Below, in pieces: positions 55,126 to 64,000 of a stretch of DNA of 64,000 nt. This DNA comes from Aquipluma nitroreducens. Its GTDB lineage: Bacteria; Bacteroidota; Bacteroidia; Bacteroidales; Prolixibacteraceae. Positions within the stretch are counted from its first letter, which is position 1. Every line of letters begins with the position of its first letter. The notes under the pieces are model-generated. The model was given only the letters and a program-made list of their open reading frames with translations, had not been told where the DNA came from and searched no databases. Location: the NCBI RefSeq assembly GCF_009689585.1, contig NZ_AP018694.1:4889501-4953500 (forward strand), in the 5' to 3' direction. A program made the position numbers and the translations under genes.

Positions 55126-56205
55126 ATGAAAATAATGAATCCAATTTCCGAAGACATAAATGCACTGATTGCAAAATTTTTGACTGCTCAACTAAGCGAA
55201 GCAGAGGCTGCTGAGCTTAGCGAATGGAAATTAGCAAGTCGCGAAAACCTAAAGGAATACAATGACTTTGTTGCCTTATGGGCTAAAATGAGCTCATTGA
55301 AAATGCTAGAGCCAATTAATCAATTAAAAGCCTATAGTGCAATCCGAAAAAAAACAGGTATTTATCTATCCAAAACAAGGTGGATTAATTGGGCTGTTCA
55401 GGCTGCCGCAGTAGTTGTTTTATCTATGATTTTCTCAGGAATTTACAACTCTTTAAATCATACCAATTTAAACCCAATCTTTACCGATAATTCATCTTCA
55501 CAAATTTATCAGGAAATTAAAGCCGCATATGGCACCCAGGCAAAAGTAGAATTGTCTGACGGCACAAAAGTTTTCCTGAACTCCGGAAGTAAACTACGCT
55601 TCCCACAAACTTTTGCCAATCAACAACAGCGAAACGTTGTGCTGGATGGCGAAGGATATTTTGAGGTTACTAAAAACATAGAAAAGCCATTTATTGTTGA
55701 AGCAAACCATCTAAGCATAAAAGTATTAGGAACAAAATTTAATGTTGAAGCATACGCTGACAACTCTTCAGTTTCTGTTGCTTTGGTTGAGGGCAGCGTA
55801 ATTCTTCAGGAAAATACTGGTGGACAAAATAAAGATATCATGCAGCTTTCGCCTAATCAGGTGGCTACATTAAACCCGGCAGACCAGTCATTATCCAAAT
55901 CAGATGTTCCTGATTTATACAAATATACGGCATGGATTAATGGACGAATTGTATTCTATGGAGATCCGATTCAGACAGTAGTTAAAAAACTGGAAAAATG
56001 GTACAATGTTGATATTGTGATATCCGACAAAAAGCTTGAAAGATATAAGTTTACAGGTACATTTATCAATGAACCACTGGAACAGGTCCTTAATATTTTG
56101 AGCATGACTTCACAAATGACCTATGTGGCTGAACCTATTATAAAACAGACCGATAATTCAATGTCGAAAAGAAAAATAATATTAAGAAGTAAAAATTTAA
56201 ATTAA
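55126..56205 (+). CDS. FecR-family anti-sigma factor
   Basis: A 359-residue inner-membrane regulator. The N-terminal cytoplasmic part (LIAKFLTAQLSEAEAAELSE) binds the sigma factor. A single membrane helix, AVQAAAVVVLSMIFSGIY, spans about residues 89-107. The periplasmic FecR domain includes YGTQAKVELSDGTKVFLNSG and VLDGEGYFEVTKN. A C-terminal DUF4974 region (INEPLEQVLNILSMTSQMTY) ends the protein. An alternative ATG lies three codons in. It relays the signal from the STN domain of the downstream SusC to the ECF sigma factor. Confidence 0.92.
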   Translation: MKIMNPISEDINALIAKFLTAQLSEAEAAELSEWKLASRENLKEYNDFVALWAKMSSLKMLEPINQLKAYSAIRKKTGIYLSKTRWINWAVQAAAVVVLSMIFSGIYNSLNHTNLNPIFTDNSSSQIYQEIKAAYGTQAKVELSDGTKVFLNSGSKLRFPQTFANQQQRNVVLDGEGYFEVTKNIEKPFIVEANHLSIKVLGTKFNVEAYADNSSVSVALVEGSVILQENTGGQNKDIMQLSPNQVATLNPADQSLSKSDVPDLYKYTAWINGRIVFYGDPIQTVVKKLEKWYNVDIVISDKKLERYKFTGTFINEPLEQVLNILSMTSQMTYVAEPIIKQTDNSMSKRKIILRSKNLN

Positions 56206-56317
56206 CTGGGTTATTGCCTATGAAAAAGAAAAACAGGAAAGTGTTGGTCCACTCCCCTGTTCATTTGCCTGCTAAGCAGGGTCTTATTGATTAAAATAAT
56301 CTAAAACGTTCAAATTT
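56206..56317 (+). promoter_or_regulatory. fecR-susC leader with two competing hairpins
   Basis: The 112-base gap contains a 10-bp stem (8 pairs) between 56234-56243 and 56250-56259, and a 5-bp CCTGC/GCAGG stem at 56268-56280. CCCTG at 56255-56259 can alternatively pair with CAGGG at 56277-56281, so the two states exclude each other. Such structure could attenuate or stabilise the susC message. It was seen by eye and not computed. Confidence 0.35.
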
Positions 56318-59300
56318 ATGAAAAAAAACTGTACAAATGGTATATGCCTGCATTGGTATGTGCTAAGAAAAGCATTATTCGTTATGAAACTAACTGTACT
56401 AATCTTTCTGATTACCTCTTTGAGCCTGATGGCAAGAGAAAGCTATTCGCAAGAAACTCGGATAAGTCTGAACATGAAGAACGTACAAATCAAAGACGTT
56501 CTGTTGAAGATTGAGAACACTTCGGAGTTTTTCTTTATCTACAACAACCAACTGATTGATGTTGATCGGAATGTTTCTATAAATGTGGATAATGAGAAAA
56601 TCTCGAATATTTTGCACGATATTTTTAAGAATCAGCAGGTCGATTTTCAATTAACTGACAAAAAAATTGTAATTGTGCCAATTACACCGTCAGAACAACA
56701 ATCACAGAGTAAAGTATCAGGTAAAGTGACCGATCCAAGCGGGTCTCCGCTACCAGGGGTTACTGTTTTGGTAAAAGGCACCACGATAGGTGTTATCACC
56801 GATTCCAACGGAAATTACTCGTTGTCCAATATTCCTGAAAATGCTGTATTGCAGTTTTCGTTTGTGGGAATGACGATGCAGGAGGTGAAAGTTGGCGCGC
56901 AGAGTACAGTGAATGTTGTTTTGAAAGAAGAAACCATCGGACTTGATGAAGTTGTTGCAATTGGTTATGGTACTTCCAGAAAGAAGGACCTTACTGGTGC
57001 AGTTGTAAATGTGAAAGCAGAGGAGTTAATGAAATACCGGCCAGCGAGCGTATCCGATCTGTTAAGATCTTCAGTAGCTGGTTTAAAAGTTGGATATAGT
57101 ACCGATGCCAAGGCAACCCCGGATTTTTCAATACGTGGAACCAATACCATAAAATCAAATCCCGATGACGAAGCAGCTGCCAATAAGCCGCTTATTGTGG
57201 TCGATGGGGTAATCTTTAATGGCGATTTGTCTGAAATAAATGTGAACGACGTAGAGACTGTTGACGTTTTAAAGGATGCGAGTGCAGCATCGATTTATGG
57301 TTCCCGTGCATCAAACGGTGTAGTTGTGTTTACAACAAAAAAAGGGGCATCCAACGCACCTGTCATTCGGTTTAGTGCAAAATACGGTGTTGTAACAAGT
57401 TTCCGTAGATTGAAAACTTACAATGGAGATGAAGTGATGAATTGGTTAGTGAATATGAAGGAATCCATTAACAGTAAACTTCAGGAACCATGGTCACAGT
57501 GGACACCTTATGATAAAGTTCCGGATCAATATAAGGCTAATTGGTTAACTGCAAATGGTATCCCAGGTGAAACAGATAAGAATAAGATTACCAGTGTATG
57601 GTTAGACGGTTTTGGTTTTGAACAAAATGAAAAAGAAAATTACATGGTTGGCAAATCTTACGATTGGCAGAATTGGTTATTCCATACCGGACAGAGGCAA
57701 GACTATAATTTTAATGTATCCGGACGTGCCAACAAGGTAACTTATTTCTGGTCGATAGGATTGAAAGACTACGAGTCGCTTCAGGTTGGCGAAACTTTCA
57801 AATCTGTTACTTCCCGGTTAAATTTCGATATTTCTGTGACCGACTTTCTGAATGTGGGGCTAAATGCCAATATTGCCTATGAAGATGAAGGCCAGCAACC
57901 CATAGATCCATCTGGATATATATCTGCTTCGCCTTTTGACACTCCCTGGGGAAATGGGATGCCCCAAACAAAAGAAAATTTGAAGCTGTCAAGTGCAGGT
58001 TCAAACTTGAGTAATCCGCTTTTGGATCCGGCTTATATAACAAGAAAATTCGACAGTTACAGGTTATCCCCAACGATGTATGCAAAACTGACACTTCCTT
58101 TTGGCATTGTACTTACATCCAATTTCACACAGCGTTTGGAATTTGGAAGGAGGTTTCAGTTTGATTCTCCTGCACACCCATTATGGACACATGGAGGTAT
58201 GGTAAACAGAATACATACTCAAACATACGGGTGGCAGACAGATAACATATTAAACTGGAATAAAGATTTTGGCCCTCACCGGTTCAGTGTTACCGGGTTA
58301 TGGAACAGAGAAAGCAACCAGAGTTGGGAAACAGATGCATATACTTCGAATTTCTCACCCAATGCTAATCTTGGATTTCATGAGATGGCTTATGGGCTTC
58401 AACCGTCAACGGATTCTTATGATGAGGCCAATTCAAGAACGGCTATGATGGGTCGTGTGAACTACGCTTATCAAAGTCGTTATAATTTATCGGCCTCAAT
58501 ACGTCGCGACGGATACTCCCGCTTCGGTTCAAATCATTTATATGCAACTTTCCCATCCCTTTCGGCCGGATGGACGTTATCGGAAGAGAACTTTATGGCT
58601 GCGAACAAGAAATGGCTTTCCACACTGAAGCTTCGCGCAACCTGGGGAGTAAATGGAAACAGCAGTGGAATAGGTCCTTATGCTGCATATGCAAGAATGC
58701 AAGACAGCAAATACCTCAACTATAGTAACGGTTATATTATGGTACCTTACCTATATGTTGACAGGATGCAAAATGCAAACCTTTCATGGGAGAAAAACCA
58801 GGCCTGGAACCTTGGTATTGATTACGGATTCTGGGATGGTCGGTTAAAAGGGGCGTTAGACTTATATACTTCAAAAACCACTGATTTGCTTTTGGACAAG
58901 AAACTGCCTATTGTTACCGGCTTTAACTCCATAACAACTAACGTTGGTAATTTAAAGAATTCGGGTTTTGACCTTTCAATAAACACTGAGAATATTAAAA
59001 GTAACGATTTCTCTTGGACCAGTAGTTTAAATATTTCCTATAACAAAAACGAGATTTTATCGTTAACCGGTGAAAAATCCCAGGTCATTGATAACAATGG
59101 AAATCCTGTAGTCGATAGCAAAGGAAATCCTGTAATGAAAGAACCTGATGATACCGATAATGGCTGGTTTATAGGACAGAGCAAAGATGTGATATGGGAT
59201 TATAAGGTGAATGGTGTTTATCAGGTAACTGATGCCGCGGAGGCAGCCAAGTACGATCGGTCCCCCGGTGATTTTAGAGTCGTTGACCAGAATGGTGATG

Positions 59301-59782
59301 GTAAATTGAACAGTGCAGATAAAGTTTTCCAGGGATTATCATCTGCCCCATGGTATATAACTTTCAGAAATGATTTTCGTTATAAAAACTTCGATATGGG
59401 TATTATCCTTTTTAGCAAGCTTGGCTACAAAGGTGGTTCAGAATACCCGTTTAACAACCAGGAGGATTACATAAAAAACCATAACTGGTATAAAATTCCG
59501 TATTGGACACCAGATAATAAGATTAACGATGGTGCACGGGTTAATTCAATAAGGCTTGGAGATATGATGATGTGGATACCAAAATCATACGTACGTTTCC
59601 AAAACCTATCAGTAGGGTATAATTTACCTAAAGAACTTTTGCATAAAATCAATTTTGGCAATGCACGTATAGCGTTAAATATCGATAACATTGGTTTAGT
59701 GACAAAATGGAAAATGGGCGATCCTGAGTCTTTAAGTGAGTTACCAAGAATATATTCCTTTAGTGTAGATCTATCATTCTAA
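56318..59782 (+). CDS. SusC-like TonB-dependent receptor with STN signalling domain
   Basis: An 1154-residue outer-membrane receptor. After the signal region an STN domain (about 47-110; ISLNMKNVQIKDVLLKIENT) marks it as a transducer for the FecR/ECF pair. Next is a carboxypeptidase-D-like sandwich (about 122-205; GVITDSNGNYSLSNI). The plug starts near AIGYGTSRKKDLTGAVVNV and contains IRGTNTIKSNP and KDASAASIYGSRASNGVVVF. The beta-barrel ends in DLSF. It probably imports the glycan of this second utilisation locus with the SusD downstream. Confidence 0.95.
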   Translation: MKKNCTNGICLHWYVLRKALFVMKLTVLIFLITSLSLMARESYSQETRISLNMKNVQIKDVLLKIENTSEFFFIYNNQLIDVDRNVSINVDNEKISNILHDIFKNQQVDFQLTDKKIVIVPITPSEQQSQSKVSGKVTDPSGSPLPGVTVLVKGTTIGVITDSNGNYSLSNIPENAVLQFSFVGMTMQEVKVGAQSTVNVVLKEETIGLDEVVAIGYGTSRKKDLTGAVVNVKAEELMKYRPASVSDLLRSSVAGLKVGYSTDAKATPDFSIRGTNTIKSNPDDEAAANKPLIVVDGVIFNGDLSEINVNDVETVDVLKDASAASIYGSRASNGVVVFTTKKGASNAPVIRFSAKYGVVTSFRRLKTYNGDEVMNWLVNMKESINSKLQEPWSQWTPYDKVPDQYKANWLTANGIPGETDKNKITSVWLDGFGFEQNEKENYMVGKSYDWQNWLFHTGQRQDYNFNVSGRANKVTYFWSIGLKDYESLQVGETFKSVTSRLNFDISVTDFLNVGLNANIAYEDEGQQPIDPSGYISASPFDTPWGNGMPQTKENLKLSSAGSNLSNPLLDPAYITRKFDSYRLSPTMYAKLTLPFGIVLTSNFTQRLEFGRRFQFDSPAHPLWTHGGMVNRIHTQTYGWQTDNILNWNKDFGPHRFSVTGLWNRESNQSWETDAYTSNFSPNANLGFHEMAYGLQPSTDSYDEANSRTAMMGRVNYAYQSRYNLSASIRRDGYSRFGSNHLYATFPSLSAGWTLSEENFMAANKKWLSTLKLRATWGVNGNSSGIGPYAAYARMQDSKYLNYSNGYIMVPYLYVDRMQNANLSWEKNQAWNLGIDYGFWDGRLKGALDLYTSKTTDLLLDKKLPIVTGFNSITTNVGNLKNSGFDLSINTENIKSNDFSWTSSLNISYNKNEILSLTGEKSQVIDNNGNPVVDSKGNPVMKEPDDTDNGWFIGQSKDVIWDYKVNGVYQVTDAAEAAKYDRSPGDFRVVDQNGDGKLNSADKVFQGLSSAPWYITFRNDFRYKNFDMGIILFSKLGYKGGSEYPFNNQEDYIKNHNWYKIPYWTPDNKINDGARVNSIRLGDMMMWIPKSYVRFQNLSVGYNLPKELLHKINFGNARIALNIDNIGLVTKWKMGDPESLSELPRIYSFSVDLSF

Positions 59783-59839
59783 AACAGAAGAACTACATCA
59801 TATGAAATTATAGAATATTTAACTGAAAAAAATTGAAAA

Positions 59840-61843
59840 ATGAAAAAAATAAATAAAATAAAAGGAATAATCCTTGTGCTGTTGCTTACTATCACATTTT
59901 CATGTGACAACAAAGACTTCCTGACAAAGGAACCATTGTCTTTTCTTAGCCCTGAAATTACGTTTACAGATGCTGTTGGCTTAAAAACGCCATTGGATGC
60001 AGCCTTAAAATCGATTTTCGACCAATATAACGGGGACACACGCGAAATGATGTTTAACCATAATATGAGTGATGTCGCTGTAATTGGTGTGACAGATGAA
60101 GCCGAGGCTTTTGTTAATATGAGGAGATATGCAACGCCTCAAAATGCACAGGAAAGTGACAATGCCGGACACTCCAGATCATCCTACGAGTTATGTTACA
60201 AAAATTTAATGAATGTAAATACGGTAATTGATTACATTGATCATGTTAAATGGGCAAAAGGACAAAACGATCCAGAGCGAAACCATCTTTTGGGAAGCGC
60301 TTATTTTATACGCGCATTTTACTATATGCAACAAACCATGCAGTTTGGGAATTGTGCCTTTCCTCTAAATGCGGTTACAACAGCAAGACAGGATTTCAAA
60401 GCCTTTACCATGCAGTCAGTTTGGGATCAGATGGTTACCGACCTTGAATGGGCAAAGAAATATGTCAAAACATCTATTGAATTACCGAAAGGGCAAGTAC
60501 CAAATGCTGCAGTTAAAATGTTGCTGGCCAAATATTACATGATGAATTTAAGATTCGCTGATGCAGAGGCAGAAATGACCAGTATTATTAACAGTGGGGA
60601 ATTTAAGCTCGTTACCGATGCCGATGTAGATGTAGATTCAGTGATGATTGGCAACAATTTTCAAGTTTATGATAATACCAGGATTCCGGGCAGAAGTTGT
60701 AATGTTTCAGCCGACGCCATTAATTTTTTACACCAGGAATGGAATGCAAACAGGGTTAAAAACAGGGAAGGAATTTGGGTTTTTGCCAATGAATGGGGTT
60801 ATAAAGGAAATTCCGAAGAGGGTGCCAAACGGGTTCGCTCTTTCGGCCCTAATTTTGTAAGTACAAATCAGGGCATAACTTCTCCTTTGGGTGGAGCAGG
60901 AACTGATGTCCGCCAAGGTTCTGGTACTATGATGATGAAGTGGGGTCGTGGCCAGGGGTTTAGCCGTATTACCAATTATGCACAGTACGGAGTTTGGAAT
61001 TTTAAAGGTGAAACAGACAGACAGGATTACCGTCACAAACCGGGCAATTGGTTTGAAATGAAATATGTATTGTATGACAATCCGGATCTAAAAGGTACTG
61101 AATGGTACATGAAACCGCTTCAACTTTGGTATAATGGAACTCTTTTATGCAAAGATACCATACGTTGTTGGTATGGATATCCCATCTATAAAATGTGGAC
61201 TTATGACAAAGATTTGCCTCACAGGCAAGATGGAGGACAGGCTGATATGTATGTTTACAGGTTAGCAGAAGTTTATCTGCTCAGAGCAGAAGCAAGGTTC
61301 TGGCAAGGCAATAATTCCGGTGTTGCCGATGATATAAATGTTATACGACAACGGGCCAACGCGAGCCATATGTACACCGCCGGAGATGTAAATACAGCTG
61401 GTATTGGCGCAGTACTTGATGAACGTGCCCGTGAACTTTATGGAGAAGAGTTTCGTCATGATGAACTTGTACGTATTTCGGTTATATTGGCCAAGAGTGG
61501 TAAACCATGTTATAATGGTAAAACCTATTCAACTGGACCGGATATAGCAAAGTCTCTGTCAGCTAACAGTTTCTATTACGACAGAATGATGGAAAAAAAC
61601 GACTTTTTCAGAGAACATACTCCTTGGGTAACCTATACATCACAAAGCTACATTATGGATCCAATGCATATCTTTTGGCCTATTTATGAGGCTGATCTTA
61701 TTGGTAACGTTAATAATGTTTTGAATCAGACACCTGGCTACGACGGTTCTGAAAAAAATGTAGAACCTTTAGTACATAAGGTACAACCGGCGGGAGTGCC
61801 AAACATTGATCCAATGGTTGCTATTGGGGAAAGAAAAGAATAG
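59840..61843 (+). CDS. SusD-like glycan-binding lipoprotein
   Basis: A 667-residue lipoprotein (FSC, Cys22, followed by DNKDFLTKEP). GSAYFIRAFYYMQQTMQFGN is the usual TPR-helix region. VYRLAEVYLLRAEARFWQGN, LDERARELYGEEFRHDELVR and FWPIYEADLIGNVNNVLNQT correspond to the C-terminal RagB/SusD motifs. At 667 residues it is longer than typical SusD proteins (about 480-600). It follows susC with a 57-base gap and serves as its surface lid. Confidence 0.93.
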   Translation: MKKINKIKGIILVLLLTITFSCDNKDFLTKEPLSFLSPEITFTDAVGLKTPLDAALKSIFDQYNGDTREMMFNHNMSDVAVIGVTDEAEAFVNMRRYATPQNAQESDNAGHSRSSYELCYKNLMNVNTVIDYIDHVKWAKGQNDPERNHLLGSAYFIRAFYYMQQTMQFGNCAFPLNAVTTARQDFKAFTMQSVWDQMVTDLEWAKKYVKTSIELPKGQVPNAAVKMLLAKYYMMNLRFADAEAEMTSIINSGEFKLVTDADVDVDSVMIGNNFQVYDNTRIPGRSCNVSADAINFLHQEWNANRVKNREGIWVFANEWGYKGNSEEGAKRVRSFGPNFVSTNQGITSPLGGAGTDVRQGSGTMMMKWGRGQGFSRITNYAQYGVWNFKGETDRQDYRHKPGNWFEMKYVLYDNPDLKGTEWYMKPLQLWYNGTLLCKDTIRCWYGYPIYKMWTYDKDLPHRQDGGQADMYVYRLAEVYLLRAEARFWQGNNSGVADDINVIRQRANASHMYTAGDVNTAGIGAVLDERARELYGEEFRHDELVRISVILAKSGKPCYNGKTYSTGPDIAKSLSANSFYYDRMMEKNDFFREHTPWVTYTSQSYIMDPMHIFWPIYEADLIGNVNNVLNQTPGYDGSEKNVEPLVHKVQPAGVPNIDPMVAIGERKE

Positions 61844-61860
61844 AATTTCTGTAAAACTAT

Positions 61861-61991
61861 GAGTCTGTTTCAAAAGGCGCTAACCACGTCAATCTGAACT
61901 TGATTTAAGATATCATTGCATTGTAAATCACCATACTAAGTGAATTGTGGAGAACTGGTTCTGCTGGTGTTATGACTTTTGAGACAGACTC
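61861..61991. repeat. 131-bp element bounded by 16-bp inverted repeats (IS-end or MITE-like)
   Basis: GAGTCTGTTTCAAAAG at 61861-61876 is an inverted copy, with one mismatch, of CTTTTGAGACAGACTC at 61976-61991. Repeats of this GAGTCTGTCTCAAAAG type often end insertion sequences in this phylum. The core contains GTCAATCTGAACTTGATTTA, similar to a dispersed intergenic repeat seen in Bacteroidota genomes. No coding sequence is present, and a clean target duplication was not seen. It lies 17 bases after the susD stop. Confidence 0.55.
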
Positions 61992-62095
61992 TAAACTAAA
62001 TCTATATTGTTAAATAATTAGTTTTTCATAAGATTACTCTCCGAAAAGAAAAACTAAGTTTCAGTAGTATTGTATCAATATGAAAGGAAATGTTT

Positions 62096-63472
62096 ATGAC
62101 TAAAATAAGTGTTACGCGAAGAGATTTTATTGGTAAAACAGCAGCTGGAATAGTTGGCGTTGCTGTTTCATCAAATGCCTCATCCATGAGTGCAGTTTCA
62201 TACAGTAGAATTATCGGCTCCAATGATAGAATCAATATTGGATTTTTGGGCTGTGGAGATCGCAGCAGCGATCACCAAAGCATGGTAAAAACTTCATCAA
62301 AAGAAAAAAATCTGGCTGTAGTTGCCGTTTGCGATATTTGGAAAAACAATAAAGAAAAGGCCGCAGCCAACTGCAAAAAGTTGTTCGGAACAGATGTACA
62401 GCAGTTTAAATATTCCGAAGATATGCTCAAAATGCCAGAGCTTGATGCGGTAATGATCGGCACAGGTGATTTTCAACACGCCAAACTGTTGGCTGAGGTA
62501 GTAGAGGCAGGTAAAGACTGCTATTGTGAAAAGCCGATGGCAATCGATGTGGAAGATGCTAAACTGGCAAGAAATGCAGTTCTTGCATCCTCTCAGGTTG
62601 TACAGCTTGGCTCGCAATGGGTGAGCGATCCTATTCAGCTAAAAGTTCGTGATATCATTCGTTCCGGGAGATTAGGTCAGATTACAAAAATCGATCAGGT
62701 TTGGAATGATAATGAACCTCGCTGGCATGTTCCGAATGATCCCGATGTGGCTGCAATCCGGGAAGAAGACACTGACTGGAAAAGATGGCTATTAGGTAAG
62801 CCATATGTCCCATTCGACCCATGGAAATATTTTGAATTCAGGATATTTCGTGATTACTCCGGAGGAATTACCTCACAGTGGGTGAGTCATGGTGCTGGAT
62901 TAGTTCATTTCTATACCGATACTGCCATTCCAGATTCAATGGTGGCAAACGGAGGAATATTTGGTTGGCCTGATATCCGGCAGAATCCGGATACGTTCCA
63001 GGCTTTGGCCACATACGACGATGCGAAATTTTTATATTCCTACTCTACCAATTTCGCAAGCAGATTTGGTGATTACTCCTGCATTCATGGAAAAGAAGGA
63101 ACCTTATTTGCACATGGAGGTGAAGGCAGTTCATGTTGGTTCTTTATCTCCGAACATCAGAACCTTCCTGGTGGATTCGATTTTTATGAAGGTATGAAAG
63201 AGATGATTAAAAGAGGTAAAGCGGAGATTGTAAGTACGGAAGAATACGGGATGAAGCCTGGCCCTGTAAATACGAATGACAATATGCCCTATCACCTCAA
63301 TAACTGGATTAATTGTATGAGGAATCGGGATGTAGTCCCGAACGGGAATATCCATACAGGATTTTGGCATTCGATAGCCAGTATTATGGCTACACAAGCT
63401 TACCGTGAAGGTAAAAAACTATACTGGGACCGAACAAAGGAAGAGATCTTAGACCATCCAGTAATCATATAA
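62096..63472 (+). CDS. Exported Gfo/Idh/MocA-family oxidoreductase
   Basis: A 458-residue protein. ATG 62096 is preferred over ATG 62090 because AAAGG at 62083-62087 then lies eight bases upstream, a plausible ribosome-binding site. The Tat-like start SVTRRDFIGKTAAGIVGVAV precedes the Rossmann motif IGFLGCGDRSSDH. MIGTGDFQHAKLLAEVVEAG and CYCEKPMAIDVEDAKLARNA include the conserved EKP. WRRWLLG-type loop KRWLLGKPYVPFDP and SGGITSQWVSHGAGLVHFYT are typical of the exported subgroup. It probably acts on a sugar in the periplasm and belongs to the SusC/SusD locus upstream. Confidence 0.87.
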   Translation: MTKISVTRRDFIGKTAAGIVGVAVSSNASSMSAVSYSRIIGSNDRINIGFLGCGDRSSDHQSMVKTSSKEKNLAVVAVCDIWKNNKEKAAANCKKLFGTDVQQFKYSEDMLKMPELDAVMIGTGDFQHAKLLAEVVEAGKDCYCEKPMAIDVEDAKLARNAVLASSQVVQLGSQWVSDPIQLKVRDIIRSGRLGQITKIDQVWNDNEPRWHVPNDPDVAAIREEDTDWKRWLLGKPYVPFDPWKYFEFRIFRDYSGGITSQWVSHGAGLVHFYTDTAIPDSMVANGGIFGWPDIRQNPDTFQALATYDDAKFLYSYSTNFASRFGDYSCIHGKEGTLFAHGGEGSSCWFFISEHQNLPGGFDFYEGMKEMIKRGKAEIVSTEEYGMKPGPVNTNDNMPYHLNNWINCMRNRDVVPNGNIHTGFWHSIASIMATQAYREGKKLYWDRTKEEILDHPVII

Positions 63473-63544
63473 TAGATTCCTCAAATCTTTTTGGTTACGA
63501 TTACTAATCGTTGTATTAATTAATTTATAGGACAATATAAAAAC

Positions 63545-63565
63545 CCCTGCGTTCATGACGCAGGG
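63545..63565. terminator. Perfect 8-bp hairpin between two Gfo/Idh genes
   Basis: CCCTGCGT and ACGCAGGG flank a five-base loop TCATG. On the + strand it is followed by TAGTTTATAATT rather than a clean T-run. On the minus strand it is followed by a GTTTTTATA run, so the terminator shape is better in that direction, although both neighbours are + strand. It may also be an RNA stability element. Direction undecided. Confidence 0.4.
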
Positions 63566-63584
63566 TAGTTTATAATTAACCAAC

Positions 63585-64000
63585 ATGACAAAAAGAAGAG
63601 ATTTTATCAAGAAAAGTGTAATAGGTGCCGCTGGTATTGCTATCGGCGGGATGGGATTCAGCACAAAATCGTATGCTTCAATTATCGGATCCAACGAACG
63701 CATTAATGTTGCAGTTATTGGTCTTCGAAGCCGGGGCGAGGCCCACATTAAAAGTTTTTGCGCTCTGAAAGACAACAAAAACATAAAGATTACAGCTTTA
63801 TGCGATGCTGACGAACAGTTCTTTAACGAACGGGCGAAACTAGTGACCGATAGGTATGGCGTAGCACCTAAGTATGAATGGGATATGCGCAAGATTTTCG
63901 ATGACAAGGATATCCATGTTGTTTCTTTTGCGACACCGGATCATTGGCATGCACTGGGCTCCATCTGGGCTTGTCAGGCAGGTAAACATGTATACGTGGA
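63585..64000 (+). CDS. Exported Gfo/Idh/MocA-family oxidoreductase (3' truncated by window edge)
   Basis: An open frame of 138 codons that runs off the window. It starts MTKRRDFIKKSVIGAAGIAI, a Tat-like signal, followed by GSNERINVAVIGLRSRGEAH, the Rossmann cofactor motif, and VSFATPDHWHALGSIWACQA, the usual substrate-side loop. It resembles the preceding protein in layout but is clearly diverged. The pair continues the utilisation locus to the right. The exact length and substrate cannot be seen. Confidence 0.85.
   Translation, partial: MTKRRDFIKKSVIGAAGIAIGGMGFSTKSYASIIGSNERINVAVIGLRSRGEAHIKSFCALKDNKNIKITALCDADEQFFNERAKLVTDRYGVAPKYEWDMRKIFDDKDIHVVSFATPDHWHALGSIWACQAGKHVYV

Noticed and set aside
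63449-63907. 152-codon minus-strand frame at the right edge
   Set aside because: It overlaps the truncated Gfo/Idh gene, which has a Tat signal and a Rossmann motif on the + strand.
1-64000. tRNA, rRNA, replication origin or phage genes
   Set aside because: No cloverleaf, rRNA-like stretch, integrase with attachment site or origin motifs were seen on reading through the window.

Overview
The window comes from a member of the Bacteroidota, probably a Bacteroidales/Marinilabiliales-type glycan degrader (the order is inference). The evidence is two SusC/SusD pairs, an ECF sigma/FecR/STN-SusC cascade, many secreted or lipoprotein sugar enzymes, AT-rich intergenic DNA and Bacteroidota-style promoters (a -7 box of the TAnnTTTG type). 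Almost everything is on the + strand. The only convincing minus-strand gene is a DeoR-family regulator. No tRNA, rRNA or CRISPR array was seen.

Region 1 (1-5623) is an amino-sugar block: the end of an ACS/ExuT-type MFS transporter, a NagB-like deaminase, a NagX/HGSNAT-like membrane acetyltransferase, a GH109-type NAD-dependent glycosidase and a cysteine-synthase-fold PLP enzyme. A decayed IS630-type transposase follows (5767-6290).

Region 2 (6316-19918) looks like a GalNAc/galactosamine locus. A divergent DeoR regulator faces agaS, an agaZ/gatZ-like gene and a PfkB kinase. These are followed by a SusC/SusD importer and two tandem GH123 (beta-N-acetylgalactosaminidase family) enzymes. GH109 and GH123 outside, with AgaS/AgaZ/PfkB inside, make a coherent route from GalNAc glycans to tagatose phosphates, but no AgaY/KbaY aldolase partner is present here.

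Region 3 (20001-34413) holds a duplicated module of amidohydrolase plus Asp-box propeller lipoprotein, in which the first amidohydrolase has decayed. Then come a DUF4832 protein, a creatininase-family protein, a DUF5107/TPR protein and a GH20 hexosaminidase. Small gene remnants lie in the gaps.

Region 4 (34508-37839) is compact: a NagB-like deaminase overlapping a PfkB kinase, then a striking 11-bp-periodic repeat array, a small unknown protein and a PIG-L deacetylase. Together the three enzymes could run a deacetylate, phosphorylate, deaminate route for an N-acetylamino sugar.

Region 5 (37974-49883) resembles a redox glycan or sugar pathway: aldo/keto reductase, GH88-like hydrolase, two TIM-barrel isomerase/epimerases, SGNH hydrolase, Gfo/Idh/MocA dehydrogenase, SDR and MFS transporter. 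It ends with a periplasmic oxidoreductase made of a gluconate-dehydrogenase-subunit-3-like protein, a GMC flavoprotein and a membrane-anchored nine-haem cytochrome c.

Region 6 (50025-54257) is a YjjG-type nucleotidase followed by a mobile-element zone: a complete IS66 element with exact 8-bp target duplications, an N-terminal remnant of a DUF2961/GH172 protein and a broken IS4-type transposase. Region 7 (54297-64000) is a second polysaccharide utilisation locus with ECF sigma, FecR, STN-containing SusC, SusD and two Gfo/Idh/MocA proteins, the last cut by the window edge.
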